This document shows positions 54,916 to 63,101 of a DNA stretch of 64,000 nt, in pieces. The position numbers were made by a program, and so were the translations under genes. Below the pieces are notes generated by a model. The model ran no database searches, was not told the DNA's origin, and was given only the letters and a program-made list of their open reading frames with translations. Source of the DNA: an archaeon (GTDB taxonomy: Archaea; Asgardarchaeota; Thorarchaeia; Thorarchaeales; Thorarchaeaceae); contig JAJRWI010000044.1 in NCBI GenBank assembly GCA_024276825.1, positions 1 to 64,000 on the forward strand, given 5' to 3'. Positions within the stretch are counted from its first letter, which is position 1; every line of letters starts with the position of its first letter.

Positions 54916-54925
54916 GGTGGCAAAA

Positions 54926-55546
54926 ATGACCGAAGAAACAACGAAGTCAGAAGCGAGCGCTGAGAAAATGACTGTGCTTGAGCGTTGTAGAATGAATGAC
55001 AGATCCGCATTAATGAAAACAATGCTCTATGCATTAGTAGGCGCAGCTCTATACACCATTCTACAAATGATCCCTCACCCGTTCATTGTTTTGGGTCTGC
55101 TAAAATTCGGCCTACTTCCCTCATTAACAATAATTGCACTTGTTGGTGCAATAAGGGGGCCCACAGCAGGCTTTCTGACTGGCTATCTAGGCGAGGTGAC
55201 ATATGGTCTGCTAATTCATAATACCATAGTGACAATGACTCTTGATGCTGCAGCATTTGGAGTTATTGGTCTGATAGTGGGATTGGCATCATATGACCTC
55301 AAGAATGGCAGGTCTTTGGTGAAGTTGTCAATACTGTCAGTCACAGGTCTGATATTTTCGACTCTGCTGATAGTAGTGATTGCAATGAAGGTCGAGGTAT
55401 ACGGAACATTAGCAATTCTCGGCTTTGAGATGTTGCCTCTCTTGACCCTCGGGATTCCAACACTCATGTTCTTGACACCTGTTCTCGCAAGAATCTGGGC
55501 CAAAATCGCCATTAGTTTGTCCCCAGCTGGTGAAAAAGCCCATTGA
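54926..55546 (+). CDS. Integral membrane protein, ECF S-component-like
   Basis: About 206 residues with five or six helices. LPSLTIIALVGAIRGPTAGFLTGYLGEVTYGLL resembles substrate-binding S components of ECF transporters. No ECF ATPase or T subunit is nearby. ATG 54926 follows GAGGTGG; the gene starts 10 nt after the secreted protein gene, so they are co-transcribed. The substrate is unknown. Confidence 0.55.
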   Translation: MTEETTKSEASAEKMTVLERCRMNDRSALMKTMLYALVGAALYTILQMIPHPFIVLGLLKFGLLPSLTIIALVGAIRGPTAGFLTGYLGEVTYGLLIHNTIVTMTLDAAAFGVIGLIVGLASYDLKNGRSLVKLSILSVTGLIFSTLLIVVIAMKVEVYGTLAILGFEMLPLLTLGIPTLMFLTPVLARIWAKIAISLSPAGEKAH

Positions 55547-55663
55547 GAATTGAGAGAGTTATTCTCTCACTTCTCTTATTCTTTACACCTGACACAGATA
55601 CCATGCACACCAAAACTACAATGAACGATCCATCCTGCAAAGTGGGACTTTTTCTTTTTCCCA

Positions 55664-55676
55664 CTATATTTATAGG
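55664..55676 (+). promoter_or_regulatory. TATA box of polyprenol kinase-like gene
   Basis: CTATATTTATAGG is a near-ideal archaeal TATA box, 56-68 nt before ATG 55732. Confidence 0.55.
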
Positions 55677-55731
55677 AGAGGACATACTATCCCTTGTTCA
55701 CTTTGATTTTTATCAAGGAGGTTCAAGACTC

Positions 55732-56535
55732 ATGTTTAATCCGTTAGGTCCTAGCCTTGAATTGGTCTGGGATTTTATTGCCATGATAATATCATTCGTG
55801 CTCGTGTTGCTTCTGGTGCAAATAAACGCGGCAATTGAGAAGAGTGGGAAGCTTTCAACAATAGTGACTAGAAAAGTCATTCATACATTTGCAGCTCCTG
55901 TGTGGATGGTTTCATGGCTGTTGTTCTCAGGTGGCCTGTTCAGCAGATGGTTGGCCATGATAGTACCCTTACTCTTTGTCCTGCAATTCCTTGCCATAGG
56001 AACAGGAAGAGTGGAGAATGAAGACTTTGTGAGATCAATGTCCCGCAGTGGCGATCCAAAAGAATTACTTGGTGGCACACTTTACTATGCAACTATCATG
56101 GTGATTTTTGGCATCCTGTGGTTCTATGTGCCCCCTGGTGGCAATGTTGCACAAGCATCACCAATTGCGATTATTGCATTGGCATGCCTTGCAGGCGGTG
56201 ATGGACTGGCCGACGTGATAGGCAGAAAATATGGTGGTGAGAGAAAATTTGGCATTGGTGGTTCTGAAAAGACAATTGCAGGGGCATTTGGAATGTTCAT
56301 TGGAAGTCTTCTCTTTAGCATTGTCTTGCTATTAATATTCTCCCTTGTAGTTTCGTCATTTGTAGTGGCTGATATCTTCGTACCTCTTCTAATTATCAGT
56401 ATTGTCGTCACAATCGTCGAATTTCTAACACCCAAAGGCTATGATAACATCAGTATTCCAATTGCAGCGGTCATTACAATGATCCTCCTGCCCTACATCA
56501 TTCCTACCTGGGCATTCCCCTTACTTACACTCTAG
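55732..56535 (+). CDS. Polyprenol/dolichol-phytol kinase-like membrane protein
   Basis: About 267 residues with seven or eight helices. RKVIHTFAAPVW opens the domain and ACLAGGDGLADVIGRKYGGERKFGIGGSEKTIAGAFGMF is the CTP-binding segment of the dolichol kinase/phytol kinase and CDP-DAG synthase-like family. It probably phosphorylates an isoprenoid alcohol with CTP. ATG 55732 is preceded by AAGGAGG and a TATA box, so the longer upstream reading frame is rejected. Confidence 0.75.
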   Translation: MFNPLGPSLELVWDFIAMIISFVLVLLLVQINAAIEKSGKLSTIVTRKVIHTFAAPVWMVSWLLFSGGLFSRWLAMIVPLLFVLQFLAIGTGRVENEDFVRSMSRSGDPKELLGGTLYYATIMVIFGILWFYVPPGGNVAQASPIAIIALACLAGGDGLADVIGRKYGGERKFGIGGSEKTIAGAFGMFIGSLLFSIVLLLIFSLVVSSFVVADIFVPLLIISIVVTIVEFLTPKGYDNISIPIAAVITMILLPYIIPTWAFPLLTL

Positions 56536-56568
56536 ATTAAATATGCAATTATAGATGGTGGCGGTCTC

Positions 56569-57387
56569 ATGAAGAACGAGCTCACAATAATCAAGCTTGG
56601 GGGTTCGCTGCTAACAGACAAGTCCCACCCTTACTCGGTTCATAGTAACATACTGGAAACGGTTTCTCACGAAATCAGAGATTGCATGGACAAAGGGCTG
56701 ATACAATCGCTAATTATTGTTCATGGTGTTGGCTCTTATGGCCATCCACCAGTGCTAGAACACAAGCTTCACAAGGGCTTCATGGGACCCCATCAGCTTT
56801 TGCCCCTCTCAAAGACTCAAGCAATAGTCGCTGAATTCAGGGCAATAATTGTCAGAGCATTACAGGATGCAGGTATACCTGTCTGTCTGATGTATCCTTC
56901 ATCTATGATGGTTCAAGAAAGGATGAGGCTCACACGCTATTTTCTTGAACCACTAGAGGGATTCCTATCATTAGGAATGGTGCCCCTGCTTGGTGGTGAT
57001 ATTCTGATAGATCCTGCTATGGGCTGGAGTGTCGGAAGTGGTGACCAGATTGCAGTGGTATTGGCCAAGGAACTTGGTGCAAGGCATCTATATTTTGCCT
57101 CTGATATTGATGGTGTTTTTACTGCAGATCCAAAGCAGAACCCTGATGCAGAGCTCATTGACACAATTAATTTGAACAAGGCTGAAGAAATTTTGGAAAG
57201 ATTGAGAACATCCAGCGGTGCTGATGCAAGTGGAGCAATGCATGGGAAGATAAATGCAATCCTGAGCCTGAAAGATGATATTCAAAATGGTCTTGATGTA
57301 GCAATTCTATCAATGATGACTTCTGGCAGGCTTACTGCCCTTCTGGAAGGCGGTGATACAAGAGCCACCTGTTTCTCGGTTGTTTGA
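56569..57387 (+). CDS. ipk: Isopentenyl phosphate kinase
   Basis: Amino-acid-kinase-fold enzyme that phosphorylates isopentenyl phosphate to IPP, 272 residues. IIKLGGSLLTDK, VHGVGSYGHP with the catalytic His, VPLLGGDILID, SDIDGVFTADP and SGADASGAMHGKINAIL are family marks. It completes the pathway begun by the operon at 12-16 kb. It follows the polyprenol kinase-like gene by 33 nt. A T-run (about 57391-57397) lies just past the stop. Confidence 0.93.
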   Translation: MKNELTIIKLGGSLLTDKSHPYSVHSNILETVSHEIRDCMDKGLIQSLIIVHGVGSYGHPPVLEHKLHKGFMGPHQLLPLSKTQAIVAEFRAIIVRALQDAGIPVCLMYPSSMMVQERMRLTRYFLEPLEGFLSLGMVPLLGGDILIDPAMGWSVGSGDQIAVVLAKELGARHLYFASDIDGVFTADPKQNPDAELIDTINLNKAEEILERLRTSSGADASGAMHGKINAILSLKDDIQNGLDVAILSMMTSGRLTALLEGGDTRATCFSVV

Positions 57388-57443
57388 AATCTTTTTTATT
57401 ATGTAATATCAAAGGACGAGCTTGACTCTAGAGAGGTCCTGAC

Positions 57444-58520
57444 ATGAGCGAAGTCGAAACAAGGATGCCCCATAATATAATGAGAGACCGTGACGTTTTT
57501 GAAACACTCAATAATCATCTCTATGTGACCCATGGCTTCATACAACCCCGGGACAAAATAATATGCTACCTCAAATATATACCCGATATGAATGGCAAGT
57601 GGATCTCCCCCCATGGACGCTATAGGAGAGTATTCTCAGGGGGTCCCGAATCGGTAATCTCTGCCATGAAGATTTCACATCAATCCTATTTTCAATATGA
57701 TAAACATCTTGGGGTTGAAATTTTGAAGGTCCCAGTCGATGACGTCCTGCGGTACTATCGCCCTGAGGACCGGATGAACGACATAATCAAGCACGGACCA
57801 AATGATGCTTTGGAAGAACGGGCCAAGACGATTGCAGAGATGCTCCATGACACTCTAAAAATACCCTTTGATAGGATAGGAGTGGCTGGAAGTATCTCAT
57901 GGCATGGACATAATCCCTCTTTCTCGGATGTGAATATGAATGTGTATGGACAAGATGCCATTAACAAACTGCTGAATGGCAGAGATATGATTGTTGAAAC
58001 ATATCCAAGCGTTCGATATCGAACCATCAAGGAATGGGCCGATGGGAGCATTGTTCGTCTGTGTATGCGAATTACTCACATCACCAAAGAGGACATGATC
58101 CCATTGTTTAAGAGACGTCGCGAAATATGCCTAAATGACATCTATACTGGAATCATGCCAGTCCTCCTACCCAACGAGGCTCCAATAAAGCATGGTCATG
58201 AATCATATCACGCCATTAACGATGTTCCTCTCAAGGCTGAGCTCGAGATTTTAGACACTCAGTTTGGATCATTGACCCCCGCCATATATCAGACAATCTC
58301 TCAACCCCTTGATATTATTGATGGGGACCGAATCACCAGACTGATGATCTATGATGGTGCCTTCAAAGACCTTCTCCTGCCTGGTGATACTGTAGAGGTG
58401 AATGGAACAATTCAAAGAGTGATCACAAAAGACTCAAGTGAGCTTTATCAGATTATGATAGGAACAATGAGGGGTGTGGGCAGGGAGTTTCTCAGGCTTG
58501 TTGACCAATCATCAGGCTAA
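57444..58520 (+). CDS. Archaeal nucleotidyltransferase-like protein (COG2413 type)
   Basis: 358 residues. RDRDVFETLNNHLYVTHGFIQPRDKIICYLKYIPD and the internal FDRIGVAGSISWHGHNPSFSDVNMNVYG (a G-S...D-x-N nucleotidyltransferase-like core) fit the COG2413 family. The usual D-x-D is written DVN, so activity is uncertain. The C-terminus is beta-rich (GDTVEVNGTIQRV). It precedes trm5 by 13 nt. Confidence 0.6.
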   Translation: MSEVETRMPHNIMRDRDVFETLNNHLYVTHGFIQPRDKIICYLKYIPDMNGKWISPHGRYRRVFSGGPESVISAMKISHQSYFQYDKHLGVEILKVPVDDVLRYYRPEDRMNDIIKHGPNDALEERAKTIAEMLHDTLKIPFDRIGVAGSISWHGHNPSFSDVNMNVYGQDAINKLLNGRDMIVETYPSVRYRTIKEWADGSIVRLCMRITHITKEDMIPLFKRRREICLNDIYTGIMPVLLPNEAPIKHGHESYHAINDVPLKAELEILDTQFGSLTPAIYQTISQPLDIIDGDRITRLMIYDGAFKDLLLPGDTVEVNGTIQRVITKDSSELYQIMIGTMRGVGREFLRLVDQSSG

Positions 58521-58533
58521 GGAATGTGATAGA

Positions 58534-59592
58534 ATGAGAGTTAAAAGGCTCTGTGTCAGAGTGCCCAAACATCTTGGCGAGCATACAAGACAGAAGCTCT
58601 TGGAACACGGCGCATTAGATATTAAATGCAGAATACTTGAAGTAAATGGGCATCTTATGATACCAACCAGACCTGAAATCAAGAAGTCCGTGGTTGCAAA
58701 GATATTTAGCGATACACCCTGTGAGATATGCCCTCATGAGTTTGATATGTTGTCCTCGGGTCCAAGGAGCCTTGAAGAAGCTCTTGCTGGAGTGTTGAGC
58801 CATAAAGAATTGAGTCTTTTGCCGCGTGCTTATGACCTCATTGGTGATATTGCGGTTCTTGAGATTCCCCCTGAATTGGAACAATACTCATCACAAATTG
58901 GCTATGCCTTCCTATCCATACATAAGAATTTCAAAACTGTCCTTGCAAAAGAGGGGGCAATCTCAGGACTTACCCGAACTCGAAAATATCGCCTGTTGGC
59001 GGGTGAGAACAAAACAAGGACGGTGCATACAGAGTATGGCGTTAAAATTGCAGTAGATCTTGCAGTGGCATATTTCAGTCCAAGATTATTGGAGGAACAC
59101 CATCGAGTGGCAAGTCTTGCGTCAGATGGCGAACGCGTCTTTGATATGTTTACTGGGGTTGGACCATTTGCCCTTCATATTACAAAGCATCATGCTTCAG
59201 ATGTGGTTGCTGTTGATATTAATGGGGCAGCAATCATTCTACTCATGGATAGCATTGACATGAATCAACTCACTGGCAGGGTCTTCCCAGTCATCAGCGA
59301 TGCCAGGGATTATGCATATGCTTGCACCGTTGATTTTCATAGGATCATAATGAATCATCCATCTGGGTCTGAGGCTTTTGTAGATGCCGCATGTAGAGTA
59401 ATAGCCCCTGGTGGAGTCATTCACTTTTACTCATTCATTGCTGGAAATAATCCAGAAGCGCAGATGGAGAAAAAGATCACTAGACTGGTTACTGCTGCAG
59501 GTCGTAAGGTGTCAGACATTCCAACAATCAGAAAGGTCCGCGATAGTGCTCCTTATGAGTTCCAGATGGTCGCAGATGTAGTCATTGATTGA
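58534..59592 (+). CDS. trm5: tRNA (guanine37-N1)-methyltransferase Trm5
   Basis: SAM-dependent enzyme making m1G37, 352 residues. Middle domain with LPRAYDLIGDIAVLEIP and FKTVLAKEGAISGLTRTRKYRLLAGE; Rossmann domain with FDMFTGVGPFALHI, VAVDINGAA and MNHPSGSEAFV (family motif N-x-P). ATG 58534 is the family start. It supplies the substrate of TYW1 encoded 2.5 kb away. Confidence 0.94.
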   Translation: MRVKRLCVRVPKHLGEHTRQKLLEHGALDIKCRILEVNGHLMIPTRPEIKKSVVAKIFSDTPCEICPHEFDMLSSGPRSLEEALAGVLSHKELSLLPRAYDLIGDIAVLEIPPELEQYSSQIGYAFLSIHKNFKTVLAKEGAISGLTRTRKYRLLAGENKTRTVHTEYGVKIAVDLAVAYFSPRLLEEHHRVASLASDGERVFDMFTGVGPFALHITKHHASDVVAVDINGAAIILLMDSIDMNQLTGRVFPVISDARDYAYACTVDFHRIIMNHPSGSEAFVDAACRVIAPGGVIHFYSFIAGNNPEAQMEKKITRLVTAAGRKVSDIPTIRKVRDSAPYEFQMVADVVID

Positions 59593-60007
59593 TGAATACA
59601 ATCTCGCACTCAATAATCACCTTGGGGTCCTTGATGGTTGCAATGAACTCTCGATTAAGGTCTGCAGCTGCCTTGTCCGCTCTTACCATCAATGTCCTAC
59701 TACACTCAAAAGAACTCTTACGTGCTACCATACTATTCTTGTCAGAGTAATCTAGACCTGAACTCCCTCTTCCCACTATCTCCTCAGTAATACCCCCTGC
59801 GCTCAATCTTAGAATTATCAGTGTACTTGACTGTCTTGCCAGTAGCTTGATGACATCATCCAACTCAGCAAGGTTTGTACTCGAACGAACCCCCACAATA
59901 CAGTTCCCTCGTTTTGTGAGATGAACTTCATTTGTTATCTCCAATGTTGTTCGATGGGTTGCAATAATATTCTCGTGGCCATGGGCTCTAAACTGCACTC
60001 GGTGCAT
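59582..60007 (-). CDS. DUF371 family protein
   Basis: 141-residue archaeal conserved protein. FRAHGHENIIATHRTTLEIT and LTKRGNCIVGVRSS are the DUF371 signatures. Function unknown; it overlaps the trm5 end by 11 nt, convergently. Confidence 0.8.
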   Translation of the reverse strand: MHRVQFRAHGHENIIATHRTTLEITNEVHLTKRGNCIVGVRSSTNLAELDDVIKLLARQSSTLIILRLSAGGITEEIVGRGSSGLDYSDKNSMVARKSSFECSRTLMVRADKAAADLNREFIATIKDPKVIIECEIVFINQ

Positions 60008-60064
60008 GATTGTCAGCTCTTACTAATCTATTTATCATACAATACACAATTATAGTCGATAATT

Positions 60065-60742
60065 ATGCTGGATAAAGACCTTACTCGTGATAAGGAACGA
60101 CTAATTAAACGTCTGAAAAACATTGGTTATCTGACCAGCAAGTCAGTAGAAGATGCCCTAAGAAGAGTGCCCAGAGAGGACTTTCTTCCTGACTATCTGA
60201 GAAAAGATGCGTATCGCGATACGCCCCTCCCTATTGGTCATGGGCAGACAATCTCTGCCCCTCACATGTGTGTGATTATGTGTGAGGGTCTCCAATTAGA
60301 GAAAGGGATGCGCGTTCTTGAAGTGGGTGCTGGATCAGGATACCATGCAGCCCTTTGTGCTGAGCTGGTCTATACTCCTCATGACCCGCAAGCAGGTCAT
60401 GTATACACCATAGAGATTGTTACGGAACTAATAGATTTCGCCCGTCGAAACCTTGAGAGAGCTGGCTATTCAGACAGGGTTACACTTATCCATGGAGATG
60501 GGGGCAAAGGCTTACCCGAGTATGCCCCATTTGATCGCATTCTTGTTGCAGCTGCAGCACCCAAGATACCTCCCCCATTAATTGAACAACTTGCCAATGA
60601 TGGAATCATGCTGATCCCTGTGGGATCACACGGGTTCTATCAAGAGCTCATGATGGTCATTAAGGACTCGGAAGGTCAGACAACATACAAACGATGGGGG
60701 GGTGTGGCATTTGTACCATTGACTGGTGAATATGGCCATTAG
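60065..60742 (+). CDS. pcm: Protein-L-isoaspartate O-methyltransferase
   Basis: Repairs isoaspartyl residues in aged proteins; 225 residues. VPREDFLPDYLRKDAYRDTPLPIGHGQTISAPHM, VLEVGAGSGYHAALCAEL and HGDGGKGLPEYAPFDRILVAAAAPKIPPPLIEQL are conserved. Confidence 0.95.
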   Translation: MLDKDLTRDKERLIKRLKNIGYLTSKSVEDALRRVPREDFLPDYLRKDAYRDTPLPIGHGQTISAPHMCVIMCEGLQLEKGMRVLEVGAGSGYHAALCAELVYTPHDPQAGHVYTIEIVTELIDFARRNLERAGYSDRVTLIHGDGGKGLPEYAPFDRILVAAAAPKIPPPLIEQLANDGIMLIPVGSHGFYQELMMVIKDSEGQTTYKRWGGVAFVPLTGEYGH

Positions 60743-61428
60743 TCTGCCCGATGAAGAGGTATGATTGTCAAGGTGACTGAACTGCCATCCTCCAGATTCA
60801 ACTCCTCTCTGAGGTTTATGGGTGCGATTATCTCAATCACATTCTCACTATGATGAGTGCGCTGAGCAATTACCACTGCTCCATCGATAGACCCATTGAT
60901 TTTCACCCGATAGCAAATCACATCACCGAAGGTCCTGTCTTCCTGAGTGAATCCCTTTACTATTAATGGGGGTCCCCTACGCATTCTGTTAAGAGCTATC
61001 CGTGACCCCTCATTCTGTACAAGGATATTCAGAGTACCTGGATATGGTCTGAACCCCAAGGCTTTCTCAAAGTGTTCTGAATAGACCTCCACATAATATG
61101 CTCCCTCACCAAGCCCCCCCATGACTCTACCTCTAATATCGAATTCATCCTCATATTGAGTGAATGCTGTTTCAAGCCCTTTTAGAACATCATCCAATAC
61201 TTTTACTCCCTTTTTGGTGATCTTGACCAGCATCCCATTAGATGAATGAGTTCTCTCAACATATTCTTGGTTCACGCAAGTCATTATTCTGCGTGAAGCG
61301 GTCTGTTGACTGATATTCAGCAACTTGCCAAGGTCACTTGTAGTAATTATTATCCTTCTATGAATTGCCCCCTGTTGTGCCAAGGCATAAAGAGTGAACC
61401 AGATGTCAGGCTCAGTCATAAGGCTCAT
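60739..61428 (-). CDS. ribK: CTP-dependent riboflavin kinase with winged helix
   Basis: 229 residues. An N-terminal helix-turn-helix (TTSDLGKLLNISQQTASRRI) is fused to the archaeal RibK barrel (GRVMGGLGEGAYYVEVYSEHFEKALGFRPYPGTLNI). It makes FMN and may also sense it for gene control, as the fusion suggests. It overlaps pcm by 4 nt and the translin gene by 4 nt. Confidence 0.92.
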   Translation of the reverse strand: MSLMTEPDIWFTLYALAQQGAIHRRIIITTSDLGKLLNISQQTASRRIMTCVNQEYVERTHSSNGMLVKITKKGVKVLDDVLKGLETAFTQYEDEFDIRGRVMGGLGEGAYYVEVYSEHFEKALGFRPYPGTLNILVQNEGSRIALNRMRRGPPLIVKGFTQEDRTFGDVICYRVKINGSIDGAVVIAQRTHHSENVIEIIAPINLREELNLEDGSSVTLTIIPLHRAD

Positions 61429-62069
61429 TCATCTCTCTCCTTAAGGTCAAGCTTTCTCTCAAACTCCTGTACTCTCTCAATAAGCCTCTCTTGTCGAATG
61501 GCACTTGTGACATCGCCCCTAGTCCTCTCAACAATTCCTCTACCAACATCACATTTTCGTCGCAAGTCAGGAATGAGTGCATTCGGATAGTCAAACGATA
61601 CAAGCTCATCAAGAATGTCTTCCATGAACATCAGTAGTTTCTTAGCCCTCTTCATATCATTCTCTCGTAGGGCCTCTAATGTTGCTCTTCTCAGCTCTCC
61701 AATCACATCAGCAAGCCCTGTCAAATACGGTCGTGATGGTATATCAAACCTGTCTGATGCTGAAACCTCTCCATCTCTCAGTATTGTCAACAGATTGACA
61801 GCTTCAGTCAACTCTTGATATGCCACATCAAGAATCTTTGACTTTGACATAAAGGGACTCTCTTCCAATCTACTATCAATCTGATTGATAATATCATAGG
61901 CCGCATTGATATTGTTCTCTGATTTCTCGTACTCCCCTCTATGAGCCTGCTTTATTGCCTCACTGCATAGTCTGACAGCATCCCTTGCTGCTGGAAGGAC
62001 CTCCTCTCGAATTGCATCATCATGATCTATCTCTTCTCTTACTCTATTCAGAATATCACTCAGTTTCAA
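61425..62069 (-). CDS. Translin-family protein
   Basis: 214-residue helical protein. LLTILRDGEVSASDRFDIPSRPYLTGLADVIGELRR, KLLMFMEDILDEL, DYPNALIPDLRRKCDVGRGIVERTRGDV match the translin/TRAX superfamily. Eukaryotic translin and TRAX form the RNase C3PO; archaeal members can form similar octamers. The TRAX catalytic acids cannot be assigned by eye. Confidence 0.85.
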   Translation of the reverse strand: MKLSDILNRVREEIDHDDAIREEVLPAARDAVRLCSEAIKQAHRGEYEKSENNINAAYDIINQIDSRLEESPFMSKSKILDVAYQELTEAVNLLTILRDGEVSASDRFDIPSRPYLTGLADVIGELRRATLEALRENDMKRAKKLLMFMEDILDELVSFDYPNALIPDLRRKCDVGRGIVERTRGDVTSAIRQERLIERVQEFERKLDLKERDE

Positions 62070-62081
62070 TCCTGATCCCTC

Positions 62082-63101
62082 TCAATTCAATCTCTTCACA
62101 TGTTTCATCTTTGAAAGTAGCACTACTCTGCTCTCTACTTGCTCATCAACTAGATAATACCCTGTTAATGATGATATTTTCTCCGAAAATGCACGAATCT
62201 CAGAATGAGATGGTGCATTCTCAGGACACATTCTACCCCTAGATGACCCTAGATACATGTATCCTTTCACCTCTATGAAGTCAGGCTCTCCCTTAAGAAT
62301 TAACTTCGAATATGACCTTGGGTAATGCATGTTCCTCTTTGCTACCATTGTCAGTCTGTTCACTGTGCGAGTGGACATCGATTCTAACAACTCTTGAGTC
62401 CGATTTAATCTATCCCATGCATCAGGATGAACAGGATGACAGAGTTTCTTTAGAGTCTTTTCATCTGGAGCAGCAAGAGTCACATACAATTGCGTGGGTA
62501 AGGTCAAATCTGACAGCACCGTAGGCTGAAGACCATTTGTGACAAGAAATGAGGTCATACCGCGACCATGAACCTCTTCAATCAGATCGCTTAGAAATGG
62601 ATACAAGGTCGGTTCACCTGCCAGAGATATTGCAACATGCTTTGGTTTTCGTGCCTCAAGGTATTTTTTCTTAGAAACATTAGCCCCAGCTTCTGGATTA
62701 TATCCTCCCAGTGATCTAATATTTGCCATTAGTGTTGCATCAAGCAGGTCCTTGGCAGGCTCAACACCATCTTGAATCACACTCAGTTGATCCCAGTAAA
62801 CTCCAACATCTACAGGGGTCACTCTCCAACAGAAATCACAGCTCTGACTGCATTTGTCCACCACAGGCGTCATCTGGACACACCTATGGGACTCGATGCC
62901 ATAGAACCGTTGCTTATAGCAGTGATCACCAGTCAAAAGACTTCTTCTCTGCCATTGACATGCTTTGAACGCCCCTCTTATCCCTAGGATATGATACCCC
63001 TGACTATCAAGGCGTTCTCTGAGTTTTTCTGGCATATTATCTGTCAAGGTGGTATCAATCTGATTGTCATAATTTAACTTTTCAAGATTATCAAATGTCA
63101 T
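62082..63101 (-). CDS. taw1: 4-Demethylwyosine synthase Taw1/TYW1
   Basis: Radical SAM enzyme converting m1G37 in tRNA-Phe to 4-demethylwyosine with pyruvate; about 340 residues. DKCSQSCDFCWR is the CX3CX2C cluster motif, with a second set of cysteines near the start (FKACQW, GDHCYKQ, HRCVQM). ISLAGEPTLYPFLSDLI follows. No flavodoxin domain, as usual in archaea. The start is chosen among several (63101, 63119); the upstream gene ends at 63091. Confidence 0.92.
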   Translation of the reverse strand: MTFDNLEKLNYDNQIDTTLTDNMPEKLRERLDSQGYHILGIRGAFKACQWQRRSLLTGDHCYKQRFYGIESHRCVQMTPVVDKCSQSCDFCWRVTPVDVGVYWDQLSVIQDGVEPAKDLLDATLMANIRSLGGYNPEAGANVSKKKYLEARKPKHVAISLAGEPTLYPFLSDLIEEVHGRGMTSFLVTNGLQPTVLSDLTLPTQLYVTLAAPDEKTLKKLCHPVHPDAWDRLNRTQELLESMSTRTVNRLTMVAKRNMHYPRSYSKLILKGEPDFIEVKGYMYLGSSRGRMCPENAPSHSEIRAFSEKISSLTGYYLVDEQVESRVVLLSKMKHVKRLN

